The notes under the pieces: generated by a model
The model's input: the letters and a program-made list of their open reading frames with translations, nothing else
Told to the model about the DNA's origin: nothing
Database searches by the model: none
Position numbers and translations under genes: made by a program
From: Parapristionchus giblindavisi
Taxonomy: Eukaryota > Nematoda > Chromadorea > Rhabditida > Diplogasteridae
Assembly: GCA_943737045.1 (NCBI GenBank)
Contig: CALSFV010000214.1
Span: 1,054,001 to 1,118,000 of the forward strand
Reading direction: 5' to 3'
DNA: 64,000 bases
In this document: piece after piece, positions 62,213 to 64,000 of the stretch
How positions within the stretch are numbered: the stretch's first letter is position 1
Layout: each line of letters starts with the position of its first letter

Positions 62213-63649
62213 CAGTATAGGTCAAAAGTCATGGGACACTTTTTCATTATTTTATAACTTTTGATCCAGGAAAGCAATCAAGCTCATCTTTTGAGACAAT
62301 GTGCAGAATTTATCAAGGAATAATACCACGATGTGTTGGTGTAATTAAATTAGTTCACTGATGCGTAGTGATGACGCAACCGAAGTACACTTCTTTTGAA
62401 AATTCCCATTTCTTTAGTGAAAAGCCCTGTTCTTCAGGAACACTGTGAGAGTGGAGACCCCTACTAGGGCTGTACAGTGAAACAATCCGGAATGGCTCCG
62501 ACTCCGATTTCAAGCTGTAGCAGGGTCGCAACTTTGACCCCCAAAATTTATAACTCTGCTTCTAGATGTGCTAACAACCCGTTCTAAGTGCTGAAATTAT
62601 GCTAGTGGCGAGTAATGTTTATCCCCACATTACGGTAGTCATGGCTCGACATTTGCCCTCAGGGCATAAAAAAAATTTTTTTGGGGAGGTCCGATTTTGA
62701 GACCCTACCGTTCAGAGGGCGGGTCTTCTAAAATTATGGTTCCTGTGCAAGTAGCTTTGTAATGTATCATATATGTATTTTCCTTATTTTGGTTAAGTTC
62801 CGATTCCTTTCAGACCCGCAGCAAACGCTCTGCTGAGGTCTACTCGGTTGTAGCGAATAAAGATCAAAATACAAGGATCAAAGATCAAAGTTCAGAAATA
62901 GTGCAAAAACTTTTGTGAACATCTCTAACATGCATTGGTACTTTGAAGCTAAGAGATTTCATCAATAGAGGGCCAGGGGCGAGAGCAGTAACAGAGAAAG
63001 CGCAAGAGCGCGCACCGAGTAAACCTCAGCATAAAGTTTGCTGCGGGTCTGAAAGGAATCGGAACTTAACCAAAATAAGGGAAACACATATATGATACAT
63101 CGCAAAGCTACCTGCGGAGGAACCATAATTTTAGAAGACAAGCCCTCTGAACGGTAGGGTCTCAAAATCAGTCCTTCCGAAAAAAATTGATTTTCATGAC
63201 CTGAGGGCGAACGAAGAGCTATGACTACCATAAACTGGGAATAAACATCGCTTACCATTAGCATCATTTTGGCGCTTAGAACGGGTTGTTAGCACATCTA
63301 GAAGCAGAGTTATAAATTTTGGGGGTCAAAGTTGCGACACTTCTACAGCTTGAAATCGGAGTCGGAGCCATTCCGGATTGTTTGACTGTACAGCCCTAGT
63401 GGGGGTCTCCACTCTCACAGTGTTCCTGAAGAACAGGGCTTTTCACTAAAGAAATGGAAATTTTCAAAAAAGTGTACTTCGGTAGCGTCATCACTACGCA
63501 TCAGTGAACTAATTTAATCACACCAACACATCATGGTATTATTCCTTGATAAATTCTGTACATTGTCTCAAAAGATGAGCTTGATTGCTTTCCTGGATCA
63601 AAAGTTATAAAATAATGAAAAAGTGTCCCATGACTTTTGACCTATACTG
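62213..63649. mobile_element. 1.4-kb Tc1/mariner-like foldback element with TA target duplication
   Basis: It begins CAGTATAGGTCAAAAGTCAT, ends with the exact complement ATGACTTTTGACCTATACTG, and is flanked by TA on both sides (62211-62212 and 63650-63651). Arms of about 640 bp (62213-62850 and 63012-63649) surround a 160-bp centre. CAGT ends and TA duplication are typical of Tc1/mariner elements. No transposase frame, so it is non-autonomous. The centre carries two copies of the GATCAAAGATCAAAG heptamer run. Confidence 0.9.
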
Positions 63650-64000
63650 TAGATGAAAAAGTTTCGCTGTGTTTCCTATAATTTGAAAGATTAAACGCTC
63701 AACTCGCTCAAATACAATGGTCTCTCGCTTGTCCGGCTATCAAAGAAAATAGCTTCCACCAGAATACCGTGGATTCACTGAACGATAGTAAGAGAAGCGA
63801 GTGCAGCCAGAAAGATGAGATTAATTCAAATTCGCTTGGGGTATTCCTCTAATTGTATCCAAAGATCTTGTTGCCACATTTGATCACTCAAAAAGTTGGC
63901 CTATCCAGTTTAATTGATTTTAGATCTTTTGTACTTTAATCTATCGATGTTTCAATAACTGATAAGAAGTTCTCATGATATTTTCAACATTAAAAGCACA
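63650..64000. other. no gene recognised; degraded family 1 remnant
   Basis: TGGTCTCTCGCTTGTC at 63719 and AATTCGCTTGGGGTATTCCT at 63829 suggest an eroded family 1 palindrome (about 63715-63855). Nothing else seen before the window ends. Confidence 0.4.

Overview
The window looks like nuclear DNA of a nematode, perhaps a diplogastrid such as Pristionchus (that last step is a guess). The reasons are very intron-dense genes (16 to 35 small exons, many introns of 43-70 bp with nematode-type TTTCAG or TTGCAG acceptors), secreted and membrane protein types usual in nematodes, and dense short palindromic transposons. Every exon call below was made by eye from open frames, GT/AG sites and reading-phase continuity. 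Each reconstructed gene keeps one frame from start to stop.

Layout. The left end has a tRNA-Pro(AGG). Positions 0.1-11.6 kb then form a gene-poor tract of CT-rich microsatellites, palindromic elements and one GC-rich island. At 11.6-17.8 kb on the minus strand lies a 16-exon gene for a secreted-then-anchored, cysteine-rich type I membrane protein of about 534 residues that I cannot place in a known family. An orphan exon resembling one of its modules sits just upstream. At 18.4-29.4 kb (plus strand) is a degenerate segmental duplication. It holds a three-exon gene for a small secreted six-cysteine protein (19.8-22.4 kb), a decayed copy (28.0-29.3 kb) and a truncated flank-only copy (24.7-25.6 kb). 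A nested inverted-repeat element with tRNA-like arms lies among them.

The core of the window is a tandem pair of M1-family membrane aminopeptidases on the minus strand: a 35-exon gene at 42.1-56.1 kb (1040 residues, substrate motif GAMET instead of GAMEN) and a 32-exon gene at 30.0-40.8 kb (1060 residues, GAMEN intact). Both have a short charged cytoplasmic tail, a signal anchor, HEXXH-18-E zinc ligands and a catalytic-type tyrosine. They share several intron positions, so they look like products of tandem duplication. A tRNA-Val(AAC) is nested in an intron of the second gene, and a broken Tc1-type transposon sits in an intron of the first.

The right end (56.5-64 kb) is another CT/GA-rich tract followed by two large foldback elements of about 2.0 and 1.4 kb. 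One of these is flanked by a TA duplication like Tc1/mariner elements.

Notable non-genic structure includes about two dozen copies of one 120-bp palindromic element, mostly in introns; heptamer (TTTGATC) repeats that make up nearly whole short introns in both aminopeptidase genes; a perfect 41-bp intronic hairpin; three 150-bp repeats each carrying CACGTG; and triple TGATAAG sites upstream of the intact small secreted gene.
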